Shown: positions 12,446 through 23,774, numbered from the stretch's first letter. The stretch is DNA of 64,000 nt from Atrina japonica (GCA_030159075.1 BROG01000226.1:486001-550000); one strand, 5' to 3'. The notes: generated by a model not told the origin, from the sequence alone. Translations and numbers: made by a program.

Positions 12446-12947
12446 CAGTCATGGGACATATATATTCGTCACTTATGTTATTTTCTTCTTTGTTTTATAT
12501 AAAACCAACAATTTTTAAATGCCCACAAAATACACTAATTTAAGCAATATTTCAAGTATTTTATTTTTTTACATGAAGGAAATTGAATACATATTTTTAG
12601 TCTTTTGGAAATTTAGATATACTCTTTGTTTATTTTGAGAAAATAATGATTCTGTGGAAGATGAAACTATTTCATGTAAATTTTGACATATTTCATTAGA
12701 CTGAAAGAATAATTATGGAATTTATAAAATAATTGCATGAGAAAAAATACTGACATTTCTGTAAATAAACATGATAATTTAAAAATTCATATATTTTAGA
12801 AATATGAAATTATCCTACTATAAATTTGTACAAATTTGTCAAATTTTGGTATAATTTGTGGATTTTTTCAGAATTTAAAAATTGTTGGTTTTACATAAAA
12901 CAAAGAAGAAAATATCATAAGTGACGAATATATATGTCCCATGACTG
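12446..12947 (+). mobile_element. MITE with ~75-bp terminal inverted repeats, 502 bp
   Basis: Starts CAGTCATGGGACATATATAT and ends with its complement; the inverted match continues about 75 bases on each side with few mismatches. Flanked by TA (12444-12445 and 12948-12949). It sits inside a (TATG) microsatellite that resumes as TGTATG after the element. Tc1/mariner-type target; no coding content. Confidence 0.88.
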
Positions 12948-13009
12948 TATGTATGAATTTTCCACCCAGGCTATCATTCAGGGCCTAAATAAGGCTCCAT
13001 ACCAAATGT

Positions 13010-13140
13010 AAAAACAATGCATTTTCCCTAAAATTGCAGTCAGAATTTCCCAACTGAAGTCAAATGACAATGAATTTGAAGAGATTCTTGTATTTTCATT
13101 ATTTTTGTGTATTTCCAGATTAGCCAATTTCAATAAAATG
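13010..13140. repeat. interspersed repeat, inverted copy at 32935-33070
   Basis: Shares GACAATGAATTTGAAGAGAT and TTTCAATAAA in order with the complement of 32935-33070. No element ends defined. Confidence 0.6.
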
Positions 13141-13149
13141 ATGAACATG

Positions 13150-13810
13150 AACTTTTGTTATTAATACCAGAATGAATAGAAGAAAACAAACAACATTAAC
13201 AGTATATCCATTAATTAATACCACTGAAAATGAAAAACCCAAACCGAACCACATGTGTTCTGCCATGTTGTTTTTTTTTCAAACAAGTATAAAAATAATC
13301 AGATGAACACCAAACCCAATTTATGAAATGTTTTACTTTTTTATCTAAAAATTATTCATCTGTACACAAATTTTAATTATTAGGTCCATGGATTTTATTT
13401 GTATATTAATTCTATTGTTTAATTAATTTAAAAGTTTTTAAATTGAAATATTCATTTATTATGGATGAATATTCATAAAAGCAGCTTATTTATAAATTGA
13501 TGTTAGTGTGCATGGTATATGAATATCTGTGGCATCAAAATAATTATGTCCTAAAATGTTCTTCTACCCTCATACTCTACAATCTTAATGATCTAGTGTA
13601 CAATTAAAGAGCAACAATTATTATTTTTTTTAATCTGATCAATAAAATCAATACTTTACATTTAGTATGAAACATCCATTACATCAAGTATGATAGAAAC
13701 AGTTTAGAAATATGTTACAAAATCACTCTGTTTAATAGGTGTGTGAGCATATTGAATTATTTCAAATGTGAATGCAAATTTTGCGACATTTTTTCAGGGG
13801 AGGGGGTTCA
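13150..13810. other. intronic, nothing recognisable
   Basis: AT-rich intron sequence with no supported feature. Confidence 0.5.
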
Positions 13811-13831
13811 AAGTTTAATCAATGGAGATCC

Positions 13832-13940
<109 letters not shown>

Positions 13941-14171
13941 TTTTCTGCGCAATTTTGGGAAAATGCCATTGGCAACACAACTTTGACTTTTATTGTTAAC
14001 CTGTGTCAAACTGGAAAAAATAGTTTGCACACATGTAACAATAAATGCGATGGAATATCTTTTTAAATTGCAATGCCCCTCAGCATTAACTATGGTTCTT
14101 TAAATCAGATTGGGAAGTTTTTCAAATTTGGAAAAAACCTTGCAATTTGCATTGGGAATTGGACCAAATAT

Positions 14172-14406
14172 TGGGTGTCCGGTTAGCGCACTCCCTTCTC
14201 ACCAATGTAACCCGGGTTCGATCCTCGGATTGGACAGGGGAGTATGTGAGATGGTATGGTGGTCGCCAGGTTGGACACATGGGTTTTATCCGGTTTCCTC
14301 CCACAGCTAGCACCCCATAACGGCAACATTAGAGCCAGCAAGAGACATTTATGTAAGTTGTTTAAAATTGTTTTTTGTTTTTTGAATAAATAAATTTAAA
14401 CTTTAA
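14172..14406 (+). mobile_element. tRNA-derived SINE, family 3
   Basis: Head GTCCGGTTAGCGCACTCCC (A-box-like) and GGGTTCGATCCTC (B box), then a core with GGTTTCCTCCCACAGC. The A-rich/TAAATAAA tail ends at 14406. Flanked by ACCAAATAT (14163-14171 and 14407-14415). Confidence 0.8.
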
Positions 14407-14816
14407 ACCAAATATAGGCCCCATTGAGACTATAGATAAAGGCCTAGTATGACGTAACACAAACTAAGTAAATAAAAATTCCATAGTTTTTCCTGACCAA
14501 AATCAACATTTTTTATCAGCCACTACAGCCATCTAATCCACACACTTAATGTATTTTTTTTTTCTGATAATATTACCACTTAAAATAGCACCAATAGAAA
14601 CATTGCACAAAAAATATTTAAGTCATGCACTACTCTATATGTGCTTTCATTTCCCCCTGATTTTCGTGAAATATAACATTTAACTGACCAATTTTTGAAA
14701 TTTTCGGATAATTCAATGACCTTAAAAAAAAAATCCAATTTGATTATCAAGGAAGATGGCAGCTGTTTGTAACTTGGACACTGAAATCCATAAAGAAATA
14801 ATTTTGTTCTCTGCAG

Positions 14817-15204
14817 ATGGACTCTAAACTCCTTGCTTGGTCCTTCCTGTTTGCAATACTTGGTCTGTCAAAAGTGACCGTTATCAGTTCTCAGTCATAC
14901 ACAATACAGAACCAACAATTTCAGCCGATGCCATTTTATGGTGGATACAACGGCCTGTCACAACAACAGTATGGTAACGCTAAGCTTCAACAAAATAACC
15001 AACAAAACAACAGGAATTCAGGGGGAATTATGGGATTTCTGAGAAAACTGGATATTGATTTTGCTCAGCCATCATCTAGTGCTAGCAATCCTCGACAACA
15101 AGTATCCATGATGATGGGTCATGGTTTAAGACTGAACGCAGACGGAGGACTGTCATGGGAAGGTAACCTTATGTCTAGCGGAAATTTTGGACCTAGTCTG
15201 TTTG
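14817..15204 (+). CDS. secreted Q/N/S/G-rich protein, first coding exon (nested gene)
   Basis: Not recognised. The exon starts with ATG directly after acceptor TTTTGTTCTCTGCAG, so a 5' UTR exon lies upstream, not located. It encodes a signal peptide (MDSKLLAWSFLFAILGL core, probable cleavage near VISS|QS, residue about 25). A Q/N-rich stretch follows (residues ~30-72), then GGIMGFLRKLDIDFAQ, a serine patch, MMMGHGLRLNADGGLSWEG and GNFGPSLF. The mature exon-2 part has no cysteine. The donor is CTGTTTG|GTAAGG after position 15204 (phase 1). Reading on without splicing gives only GKV then a stop. Codon use is less AT-biased than the flanks. It lies opposite to and inside the 31.9-kb alpha-catulin intron. 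By composition it could be an extracellular matrix, shell-matrix or byssal-type protein, but that is only analogy. It is also possible that it is a species-restricted orphan. Confidence 0.68.
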
Positions 15205-15210
15205 GTAAGG
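15205..15210 (+). promoter_or_regulatory. splice donor G|GTAAGG of the nested gene, duplicated by the SINE
   Basis: Proximal donor used for the 148-residue model. A second copy, G|GTAAAG at 15497-15502, was created by the target duplication 292 bases downstream. Using the distal site would include the SINE in the mRNA and end the protein at the in-frame TAA at 15213-15215. Confidence 0.6.
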
Positions 15211-15215
15211 TTTAA

Positions 15216-15493
15216 TTTTTTGTTTGTTTATTGTTGTTTAACGTCCCCCTCAAGAATATTTCACTCATATGGAGACGTCACCAAATGCCAGCGAAGGGCT
15301 TCAAATGTTTGGCCTCTGCTTGGCACTTACGGCCATTGAGTAGTGAGGGTTCTTTAACGTGCCGACACCTACTGTGACACGGGACCTAGGTTTTTACTGT
15401 CTCATCCGAAGGACAGGAAACCAACCGGCCACCGGCTGGACTCATACTCACGATCAAGAGTCAAGCACTCTACCGACTGAGCCAGGCCAGCTC
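15216..15493 (-). mobile_element. tRNA-derived SINE, family 1, inserted on the splice donor of the nested gene
   Basis: Same family and orientation as 6334-6630, with the tRNA-like head at the right (complement of CCGACTGAGCCAGGCC). The 14-bp target duplication is TTGGTAAGGTTTAA (15202-15215) and TTGGTAAAGTTTAA (15494-15507). It contains the donor G|GTAAG of the exon ending at 15204. The B-box region has lost some bases relative to the 6.3-kb copy. Confidence 0.88.
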
Positions 15494-15877
15494 TTGGTAA
15501 AGTTTAAATGATCATAATCCTTAGTTGCATATAAGTGTAGTACCCATTTTATCACACTTCATTTTTTAAATTTTCTTTCTCCTAAAAAAAGATTTGTCAT
15601 CCCCCTGTTGTTGTTTTTTTTTTAAGTGATTTTTAAAAGAAGTTGAAAATTTTCTAGAAATGTACAAACATCTGTACATATACATGACTATACATGTGTG
15701 AAGGATGGTTGTTTATCAAAAAACACTAATACAGACTGTTGAAATACAGCTTTAACAAGATCCCAATTGTTTAACGACAGTCTGAAATTTTGTTGTTTAG
15801 TAAAAAAGAATCACAATTTGTTTCTTTTATATTTAAATCAAAATATGTGACTTGTTTTCTTTTTTTTTTTATTCTAG

Positions 15878-15962
15878 TGTGCTTTTTAGTGAATGTTATT
15901 GGTGCTTTAATCAACCCACTCACAGCTTCATTGTGATATCTACGCCAGATATGTCCGATTCA
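15878..15962 (+). CDS. nested secreted-protein gene, second coding exon with stop (TGA 15934-15936)
   Basis: The acceptor is a long T-run ending TTTATTCTAG at 15877. Joined in phase 1 to the exon ending at 15204, it adds VCFLVNVIGALINPLTASL and stops at 15934-15936, giving a 148-residue precursor. The exon continues 26 bases past the stop to a consensus donor CA|GTAAGT (after 15962). A splice junction this close to the stop should not trigger nonsense-mediated decay. The added tail is hydrophobic and contains the only cysteine of the mature protein. The CDS portion is 15878-15936. Predicted from splice signals and phase; no transcript evidence. Confidence 0.5.
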
Positions 15963-16423
15963 GTAAGTTTCCTAAACATTGTTTTATCCTGTAACTAAGA
16001 CCGGAAATGCCATTTATCGGTTGCCGAATACACCATATCTGTATTTGGTCAGTGGCGGATATCAAATACGTGATTTTGTTTCACATATGTAAATCCTACA
16101 AAATAAAGTATCTCATCTTTAATACAAAGTGAAAATATCCAGTCTTGTCCTCGAGCGTTATACTTGGTTATTCTTAATCTAAATATAGCCTGAAATTATT
16201 TCTTATGAGTTACTTGTGGGCCAACAGAAGTTTGATGGGGCTAGTAGATTTTTGTGCTACTGGGTCTGTGTGCCACGTGAAAAAACGTTACATTTAAGCC
16301 CTGTACATGTAAACACAATTTTATGAAATTTTGTGAAAGGACACCTCTAATCAATGTTTATGTCAGCAGTTTAAAATATGTCTATGAAAAGCAGTTGTAC
16401 AATAATTCTCCCAATTTTTGGGG

Positions 16424-16672
16424 GGCCTCCATGGCTGAGTGGTTAGAGCATCGGGATCTGAACCATCAAGTCTCTTACTTCTGGTCAGCACAGGTTCATG
16501 CCCTGCTGGAACCTAAGCTGATTTTTGTGAGAAAGTCTGTCAGTTTACTCGCGAAAGGTCGGTGGTCTTTTCCTGGGTGCATTGTAACCAGTTCTGTTCT
16601 CCATCATAAAAAACTGACGCCACCATACAACTGAAAAATTGTTGAGTGTGGTGTAAAACACTTCCAATTATT
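16424..16672 (+). mobile_element. tRNA-derived SINE, family 2 (Ser/Leu-type head)
   Basis: Begins GGCCTCCATGGCTGAGTGG with TTAGAGC (A box), then CAGGTTCATGCCCTG (B box). The core contains ACTCGCGAAAGGTCGGTGGT and AACTGAAAAATTGTTGAGTG. It lies in the last intron of the nested gene. Partial relatives occur at 25190-25390, 27957-28118 and 28505-28730. Ends approximate. Confidence 0.75.
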
Positions 16673-16735
16673 CAACCCAACTCCTATCGTTTGATGTGCA
16701 TGATTTATGTATTTATACAAATTCTGTTTTTACAG

Positions 16736-16872
16736 ATTAATTTACTGGTTTTATATTCTACATGGATCCTTCATGCAAGAAGAGAAAATAAGAGCAGAAG
16801 ACTAGTTGGGTGTACATGATGGAATCTTGATTAGCTAAATATTGACATTAAAGTTTTCCATGTTTTCTTCAT
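16736..16872 (+). other. probable 3' UTR exon of the nested gene, with ATTAAA
   Basis: Acceptor TTCTGTTTTTACAG ends at 16735. About 110 bases downstream is the polyadenylation hexamer ATTAAA (16847-16852), with a T-rich stretch after it. This would be the non-coding last exon after the donor at 15962. The end is approximate. Moderately supported by the order of signals only. Confidence 0.35.
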
Positions 16873-17164
16873 AAATTTCCTGTGATATCCCTTTCTCACT
16901 AAACAAAAGATTTTACACGGTTTTCATGTGAATTTTTCATACAAATTTCATATATTTCTTTCATGTGCATTTCATTAATTTAAATTTCATTGGAATTCCA
17001 TGAGTAAACTATGAGTAACCAAACCTTGGTTGAAAAATCCGAGAAAATTTTCTAAGTATTCCATATCTTAATAATAATATTTCGATTCTACCTTAGATTC
17101 AAATTCACTTTTCAATGTATAAGTATAATGAAAAATTCATATGAAAACTGCCTATAAACTAGAG

Positions 17165-19050
17165 GCTCCCAGGAGCCTGTATAGCTCACCTAGGTAGATG
17201 CAAGATGTAAATTAGCCTATTTTGACCCCTTATTTCCTTAATCACTAGATGCAACATCAGGCACAGGTGGAAGAAACTTTTTCCCTTCACTCCAGGCAAG
17301 TTAAAATCCAACCCTTTTTAGTCTTACCAGCAAAAAAAACACTGACAGGAAGTGGAAAAAAATATGATAAAGGGAGGTAATATATAGAGAGAAATTGACA
17401 AAATAATACCTGCAATCCCGACACTGTCTTTCTATTATATATACTGATGTGAACTTGAGCAATTATGAATTCCCATTAACAAACTTTTGTTTAAGTTTGA
17501 TGCCATACATTTTAACATAATTGCCTCATCATGTTTCTTTAATTCTATTTTGTTAACTACTTCAAAGAAAAACTGAATTTGTTTCAATATGCATTATTAT
17601 ACCTTTACTTGTCAGATTCAGATAAATAAATAAATCCAATTGACCAACATCAAATCTAGACACTCTGGTATCTCTTAAAACCCATACAGGATATTATAAC
17701 ACTGTCATACCACTATCATACTGAGGGCATTCATACTTTTGTACAGCAACTGTTAAATTAACTAAATCATTTTTGTTTATATGTAAATTAAATTTGAACC
17801 AATTCCCATAGGGTCCAATGTTAAAATATCTTCTCCACTGACGGCCATCTTGGATTTTGTGCGGCCCTCAAAAACACCAATGTTGTAGGGGGCCACCCAA
17901 AGACTGTTGTCGGCCAAGTTTGGTTCCAATTGGCTTAGGGGTTTTAAAGAAAAAGATCTTTGAAATTGTTCCCATAGGGTCCAATGTTAACCTATGTTCC
18001 CCATTGGTGGCCATCTTGGATCAGGTGCAGACTTAAAAAAACACCAGTTTCAGAAGGTACCATCTAAGGACTACTATAACCAAGTTTGGTTCCAATTGGC
18101 TCACTAGTTTCAGAGAAAAATATCTTTGAACGTATTTTCCCATAAGGTCCAATGTTAAAATATGTTTTACACTGGCGGCCATCTTGGATTCGGTGTAGCA
18201 CTCAAAAACCCCAATATTGAAGGGGGCCATCCAAAGACTATTGTGGCCAAGTTTGGTTCCCATTGGCTAAAGGGTTTTAGAGAAAAAAGATCTTTGATAT
18301 TGTTCCCATAGGGTCCAATATTAACCTATGTTCCCTGCTGGCGGCCATCTTGGATTAGGTGCAGACTTAAAAAAACACCAGTTTCAGAAGATACCATCTA
18401 AGGACTACTGTGACCAAGTTTGGTTCCAATTTGCTCAGTAGTTTCAGAGAAAAATATCTTTGAACATATTTTCCCACAAGGTCCAATGTTAAAATATGTT
18501 CTCCGCTGGCGGCCATCTTGGATTTGATGTGGCCCTCAAAAACCATAATGTTGTAGGGGGCCATCCAAAAAACTATTGTGGCCAAGTTTGGTTCCCATTG
18601 GCTAAAGGGTTTTAGAGAAAAAGATCTTTGATATTGTTCCCATAGGGTCCAATGTTAACCTATGTTCCCCGCTGGTGGCCATCTTGGATTAGGTGCAGAT
18701 TTAAAAAAACACCAGTTTCAGAAGGTACCATCTAAGGACTACTATGACCAAGTTTGGTTCTAATTTGGCTCAGTAGTTTCAGAGAAAAATATCTTTGAAT
18801 ATATTTTCCCATAGGGTCCAATGTTACACTATGATCCCCACTGGTGGCCACATCTTGGATTAGGTGCGGACATGCCGGACACAATTTTTAAAGTAGACCA
18901 CCCAAGGACTGTTGTGACAAAGTTTGGTTGCAAATGGCCCAGCGGTTTCTGAGGAGTTGATCTTTAACGACGGACGGACGACGACGACGACGCCGACGGA
19001 CGCCAAGTGATGGCAAAAGCTCACATGGCCTTTTAGGCCAGGTGAGCTAA
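17165..19050 (+). mobile_element. pearl/Helentron-like element carrying a ~167-bp dimeric satellite
   Basis: The 5' end has hairpin GGCTCCCAGGAGCC and TAGCTCACCT. The 3' end has hairpin GCTCACATGGCC-TTTTA-GGCCAGGTGAGC, then TAAAAA. GACGGACG(AC)n lies just inside. Between them are seven monomers at 17810-18960 marked by GGCCATCTTGGAT (17843, 18009, 18177, 18344, 18512, 18678, 18847), spacing 166-168 bp. Alternate monomers are more alike (AAAAACACCAGTTTCAGAAG versus GGGGGCCATCCAAAGACTA), giving a ~335-bp higher-order unit. Known: bivalve 'pearl' elements carry ~160-bp repeats between inverted ends. Membership here is inferred. Confidence 0.72.
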
Positions 19051-19199
19051 AAACTTATTATAAAAAGCTTACAAATCTATGAAACTGACATTTGCATACA
19101 TGGTTTGACACCAGAACTGTACATATATGTAAATAAATACATACATAGAGCATATATTGTCTTAGTGTTACATTTGTTCATCACTTCCAATTTTTTTTC

Positions 19200-19608
19200 T
19201 CCCTCAATCACTTAGTTCTTGTTATTACTCCTCTTTCACCTTCCCTCCTTCCTACTGTCTTATCCCTCTCTTATATCTTTTCCTCTCCTTCCTTAATATC
19301 TCAACTCTCTAATCCTTCACCTTCCCTCCTTCCCCACTGTCTTATCCCTCTCTTATATCTTTTCCTCTCCTTCCTTAATATCTCAACTCTCTAATCTTTC
19401 ACCTTCCCTCCTTCCTCACTGTCTTCTCTCTCTCCGTTTGTCTTTCTCTCTCTTCCTTAGTCTCATAATTGGTCTCATTGTTATATTTATAATTAATCCC
19501 TTCTCCTCTCTTTCTGTTTCATCTGTATTCTTATATCTTTCTTTCACTCCTTCAATCTCTTTCCTTAGTCTCATTTTTTATCTCAGTTTATCAGTCCTAC
19601 TCTCTCTC

Positions 19609-19642
<34 letters not shown>

Positions 19643-19690
19643 CAGTGAGTCAGTAACTATCTGTCTGTCTGTCTCTCTCTCCCCTCTCTG

Positions 19691-19729
<39 letters not shown>

Positions 19730-19735
19730 AGTGAG
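19200..19735. repeat. pyrimidine-rich low-complexity region
   Basis: CT/TTCC-rich, including a tandem duplication of about 84 bp (TTATCCCTCTCTTATATCTT at 19260 and 19344). It ends in (CTGT)n and (CT)n with GAGTCAGTAACT repeated at 19646 and 19733. Frames across it are compositional. Confidence 0.85.
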
Positions 19736-20285
19736 TCAGTAACTGTTCAATCAATCTATTGACAATGTAAAATACAAACTGTAAATAACACTTAATAAGA
19801 TTTACCAGTCCTAGCATCATGATTTGACACATGGTCAATAATAATTCATAATGCCTCCATTATCAAACCAAACAGTAACGTTACGATTCCCATGGAATAA
19901 AAAAGCAGGAAAACGTGATAGCACTCAGTATAAATGAAAAAATTACAGTAATGGTTAAAAAAAACAAGCCTGTCGCTAATCAATAAAATTTCTTCATGTA
20001 AAATCTTATATTTAGACATTATGTCATTTTAAATCTGAGAAGACCTAACAGTAGTGCCTATATATGGGTTTACTATACATGTATATGGACAGATCACATC
20101 CTCTATCAGAAGTGCCAAAAATCTGTACCTGTTCTATGGACTAATGTCAATGTGAGGATTTTAGATGTGTCATGTCCTGACGTTGGATGTCTCACTAATT
20201 TGACCATGCAGAGGCTTTCTCTTTCTATGTCCTATGTTTGATAATAAATTTTTCTAAGTCTTTCATATAACTTGGTCTCAGAAAT

Positions 20286-20407
20286 TGACACACAAAACGC
20301 GAAAGTTTGTGAAATTTCTTGACGTCACAATGCATTTTCAGTGTTTGTCCGAGGTATGATCAAGGTGGCAAATATTGTGATATCATCAAATTTAATAATT
20401 GTTTGCC
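20286..20407. repeat. interspersed repeat shared with 63876-64000
   Basis: Same-orientation match including AATGCATTTTCAGTGTTTGT and CCGAGGTATGA. The copy at the right edge runs out of the window. Confidence 0.65.
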
Positions 20408-20419
20408 GATAAATGGAAA

Positions 20420-21205
20420 GGCCAATTGAACTCAGGACCTTCTAGTTGTGAGAAAAATACTCTCAGCCAGCTAATCTTTTAACTCATCAACCCCTGAATA
20501 ACTATGGACTCCTCTGTAAATCAATGACTTAGATCAGTCCAAATGATTCTTCAGGGGTGAAGAAGTTACAGCAAAAATTAATTTTTTATTTGAAGTGGCC
20601 CTGACTCAAAATTTTTGCCCTTTGATTTTTCCTTCTGATTGAAAATCTGAAATTTTGTCAACTTACACATTATTTATAAAAATGTGTACTGGGTTTGACA
20701 CTATAAAACTTGAGAATTTACTCAAGTCTGAAAATATTCTCAATTTGGCCTGCTCAGCCAATCATATTTCTCAATTTGGCCTGTACAGCCAATCAGTTTT
20801 CAGGATTAGCAGCCAAAGTTGAGTACAATTTTTAGACTTGAGTAATTCTTATATTTGATGGTGCCTGACCCTGACTGACCCACTTCTGAAACTTCTAGTT
20901 GGTGCACAATCAAACAAATAATTTTTTAACTCGTGCATCCCTAAAACACATTTGGATTGGTCTTTCATTGATTTACAGAAGAGTCCATTGTTTTTCAGGG
21001 GTTGATGAGTTAATGATGGCCTGATCTGTGACTTGATATCATGTAAATTGATTTTATAATTTTTCATGTGTAGCAGATTCTACCATGAATTTATGCCTGC
21101 ATCATAGAGATAACTTAATTTGTATGAATTAGCACAAGTATCAAGCTTGCTGAATCCAATAAGAGATATACCGTTACATGCCGATCGACTTTGACATGAT
21201 AAACT
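20420..21205. other. intronic; small local inverted and duplicated segments only
   Basis: The segment around 20460-20570 (AACTCATCAACCCCTGAATA, AGTCCA) recurs inverted at about 20935-21015, suggesting an old hairpin element with its centre near 20750. No coding signal. Confidence 0.4.
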
Positions 21206-21209
21206 TAAA

Positions 21210-21731
21210 GGGGCATTACAGTGAAACTTGTATATATAAAGACCCTCTTACGGACACAACAAAACCAGTCTTTATAGGGAGGTGGTCTTTATATGAAGGT
21301 TGATTTGTACACAAATGGTACTATTGGGGTCAGCACTTTATGACCAAGTGGTCTTTATACACAGATGATTGCTAAAGCAAGTTTTTATGTAGTTGTGTTT
21401 TACAAAAAAAAATATTATTTGAATTTTTTCTACTTTTACTACTTGTACTTGATGTACAATAACAAATAAGAGCAAAACAAAGGCATAAAAAATCTTATAT
21501 TCCTATATATTTTTTTTCAAAATAAGGTCAGGTCCAGTGTGGCATTCTTATACAAATAGTAAGGAAGAGTTCATTAATTGCAATTGAAAAAGTGAAAAAC
21601 ATGGGTTTTTCAAGCAATTTTCACAAAATATACAGTTTTTCTCTGGGTATATCTTTTTTGTTACTGAATATCATTCGAAGTAGTAAAAAAGGAAGAAAAT
21701 GTTTTTCAAAAAAAAATACAGCTAATGTTCC
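21210..21731 (+). mobile_element. GGGGCATTA-family MITE, interrupted by a second MITE
   Basis: Ends GGGGCATTA (21210) and ACAGCTAATGTTCC (to 21731). The internal core TACTTGATGTACAATAACAA and AAGGTCAGGTCCAGTGT is shared with 45807-46164, 39015-39367 and 42540-42800. Removing the inner MITE (21219-21389) and one TA restores GGGGCATTAGTTGTGTTTT, matching the intact family start. Confidence 0.75.
21219..21389 (-). mobile_element. CAGTGAAAC-family MITE nested in the GGGGCATTA MITE
   Basis: Starts CAGTGAAACTTGTATATA; the right end is CTAAAGCAAGTTTTTATG (degraded). Flanked by TA at 21217-21218 and 21390-21391. Same family as 11495-11649, opposite orientation. Confidence 0.75.
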
Positions 21732-22079
21732 TATAGGCAATGGCACAATGAACATTCACACAGGCTATAATGATCGTAAATTTAACTTTACAATGAAAGT
21801 CAATGCACTCTTGTTTCAAAATATATTTCTGTCCATTTTTTTTCATTTATCTAGTCAATATTAATCCACACTTTTTATCAACAAATTCTGTTCATGGCAG
21901 TTTAATAGTAGATGCATTCACCCACACTATAAGAAGACGCTTTTTCAAGTCCCAGTTTGGCCATACCACTAACATGAACTGTAACAAATACCTGTATAGA
22001 TTGTTCCTATACTATCACTCTTCTTTACAGGTGAGAAAATTCTTGGTTTGTGAATTAGTTGAATAGAACAGAGAAATAA

Positions 22080-22200
22080 AAAATCACCCAGTTAACCAAC
22101 ATATTTGACATCCACCAATTAACCAACATATTTGACATCCCCAATCAACCAAGTGAATGCATTTCACATTCCCTAATTAACCAACATATTTCACACCACG
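22080..22200. repeat. ~32-bp tandem repeat (AACCAACATATTTGACATCC)
   Basis: Three to four degenerate units with AATTAACCAACATATTT. A single related unit occurs near 56070. Confidence 0.7.
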
Positions 22201-22500
22201 TTCTGTTTTGGGACCCTTGTTTATATTAAATTTGAGCTCAAGTGATAAAGTTTTATTGACACTACATGATCATGTTGAGCGTTTTGTTTTTTTGTCATTT
22301 TTTCAATTTTTCACCTTTTTTTCCTTGGATGAGATATAGAATTCAAAAGGAAAGCAAATTTCTCAAGCTAAATAATTAAAGCATGGAGATACATGCTACC
22401 TATGCGGTTTTGATGACTTTGGATGAATGTCAGAGGGATTGAGCAAGTTTACTGTCTTAAAAAGATGAATATTTCTTACATCCAAGTTCCTAACACTCTA

Positions 22501-22660
22501 CAGTAGAACCTGCTTTAGCGATCACCTGTGTATAAAGATCACCTGGTCATAAAGACCAGTTTTTGCTGTCCCCAATAATACTATTTGTGTACAAATTAAC
22601 TTCTATATAAAGACCACTTCTCTATAAAAACTAGTTTGTTGTATTCATAAGAGGGTTATT
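22501..22660 (+). mobile_element. CAGTAAAAC-family MITE
   Basis: Starts CAGTAGAACCTGCTTTAG after TA (22499-22500); shares TATAAAGATCACCTGGTCA with 11495-11649. The right end is degraded. Confidence 0.65.
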
Positions 22661-22669
22661 CAAATGAAC

Positions 22670-23770
22670 AGAGAATACCAATATTGCCCATTAAAACTTA
22701 ATACAGGTGATGGGATGTAAAAATTATACAAATCTAAGGCTTTTGTTCATCCTCTGACAGACCATCAATAATGGACAATAACATTCCAGTTCAAAAGGTT
22801 TTAAACACAAAATTAATTTGCCAGTAATTTTCATAAAAACTACTCATGCTAACAAAACTACTACACTGCACTTTTTCAAAACCAATTTGCCATGAAACTG
22901 TTGTAGTACTCCTACTTTGCCAGCCATGTTGAAAGAATTTAGGATATTTTGATTATCAATATATAACAATTATAACCAATTTGTATTTTCTGGAAATTGA
23001 GTGCTTACTGTATCAAACCTAAAGAGTTATTTCCCCTTCCTTGCACTATTATGTTATTTTACAAATAATGAATTGTCACTTTGAGCTATCACAATGCTTA
23101 CAGATTATTCATGAAAAATATATGTTGCCTTCATAATTATGATAATTAAATAAGTTAAATACTTTTACATGTAAAAGGAAAACATATACGATAAACATAC
23201 TTTGTTTTATTGATTGGTTTCATTTATAATACCTATATTCCCATGGACATAATAAAATACAAACTGGTATCTAAAATGCATTTTCAAATGAGTTCTGTAA
23301 CAGAATTCTGTAAAAAAATTATCATTTATGTCATTAAATATTTATATAAACTGAAAAAAAAAAAAATCATATATTTAATTTTTTTCAAAAATACCTAAGG
23401 AAGATGAACTTGTGCAAGAAAAAAAAAAACATTTTCATTTCTTTTCATAAAGGGGTAGTGAGGGAAAATGTCAAACTACAGTCTTATTGTATTCGACCCA
23501 ATAAGAGCCCAAGGTCCTATAAAAAGGGTCAAAGGGATGGGCTTTTATGAGGATCAGTTAACAGTCAAATTGACGTAAAACAGAGAATTTTTCAATGAGG
23601 AAGAGTGGTTAAGTTGTAGTTATCATCAAAGACATCTATCAATATTCTTGTGTTGTTGGGGGCTAAAGATAAACTGTGACTTATGTTTTTCCAGTCCACA
23701 TCTTCTCTTTAGCTGGCTTGAAAAGATACAAGATCCTATGTAAAAAAAGGGGAGTAAATCAGAACTAAAG
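22670..23770. other. intronic, nothing recognisable
   Basis: AT-rich sequence with A-runs near 23350 and 23420. No exon or element boundary seen. Confidence 0.55.
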
Positions 23771-23774
23771 GGGA

